DNA from: Candidatus Obscuribacterales bacterium
GTDB lineage: Bacteria > Cyanobacteriota > Vampirovibrionia > Obscuribacterales > Obscuribacteraceae
Direction: 5' to 3'
NCBI GenBank assembly: GCA_019747875.1
Contig: JAIEQI010000144.1
Span: 1-60,740 of the forward strand
DNA: 60,740 bases
Below the pieces are notes generated by a model. The model was not told where the DNA came from. It was given only the letters and a program-made list of their open reading frames with translations, and did not search any database. Positions 60,664 through 60,740 of the stretch are shown piece after piece. Numbering within the stretch: the stretch's first letter is position 1; every line of letters begins with the position of its first letter. The position numbers and the translations under genes are program-made.

Positions 60664-60740
60664 GGCTCTGAGGTGGCGAAGCTGTCACTACCGGCAATCT
60701 AATCTAAACAGGAAACAGTGTATTTGTTTTTTGCCTTGGA

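Larger units (their letters stand above)
60304..60740. other. Intergenic end of window with repeats
   Basis: The stretch contains one REP-like copy and the HIP1 array. The last 77 bp (60664-60740) hold no recognised feature. No gene is supported before the window ends. Confidence 0.7.

Overview
The window looks like a chromosomal segment of a non-photosynthetic relative of Cyanobacteria, most likely the Melainabacteria/Vampirovibrionia, order Obscuribacterales. This is an inference from gene content: Hanks-type kinases fused to TPR regions, a deoxyhypusine-synthase-like enzyme, a PiT phosphate importer with its DUF47 partner, tricorn and prolyl-oligopeptidase-type peptidases, and a tandem array built on the cyanobacterial HIP1 octamer GCGATCGC. 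No rRNA, tRNA, CRISPR array, prophage or transposase gene was seen. Both ends of the window lie in repeat-rich intergenic DNA.

Layout. 1-1782: repeats, hairpins and one small secreted protein. 1783-6499: a tightly packed purine-catabolism operon (candidate FAD urate hydroxylase, allantoinase, allantoicase, OHCU decarboxylase, HIU hydrolase) that would take urate to ureidoglycolate plus urea. 7029-17559: single genes separated by REP-like repeats (deoxyhypusine-synthase-like enzyme, cupin, membrane TPR protein, M23 peptidase, tricorn protease, Rieske oxygenase, ribokinase). 17903-24317: a small acidic protein, a divergent histidine kinase/response regulator pair, and, running on from the regulator, two overlapping COG3541-type nucleotidyltransferases and a tail-anchored protein with a predicted helix-turn-helix. 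24568-30307: S41 and S9 peptidases, a hypothetical protein and the PiT/DUF47 phosphate pair. 30308-31498: a 40-bp tandem repeat, a 31-residue ORF and a strong terminator.

31499-39423 holds an FHA protein, a GntR regulator, a VapBC/FitAB-type toxin-antitoxin pair with a near-consensus promoter inside a palindrome, and a biotin operon in the order bioF-bioH-like-bioC-bioD-bioA, whose promoter overlaps a 22-bp palindrome. bioB stands alone at 58103 and has a Cys/His-rich tail. 39613-47697 holds a repeat protein, two receptor-like Ser/Thr kinases on either side of an FAD/Rieske oxidoreductase, and a DUF6891 protein. 47956-55313 encodes a giant coiled-coil membrane protein of about 2140 residues and a membrane-anchored receiver-like protein. 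55502-60303 holds a VOC protein, a stand-alone Clp N-domain protein, an HtrA protease, BioB and a secreted TPR protein. The window closes in nine ~30-bp HIP1-bearing repeats.

The best candidates for undescribed biology are the regulator-nucleotidyltransferase-anchored-HTH module (18230-24317) and the giant coiled-coil plus receiver-like pair (47956-55313). The REP-like hairpin family and the HIP1 array are the most distinctive non-coding structures. All calls were made by reading the sequence; no database search was run.
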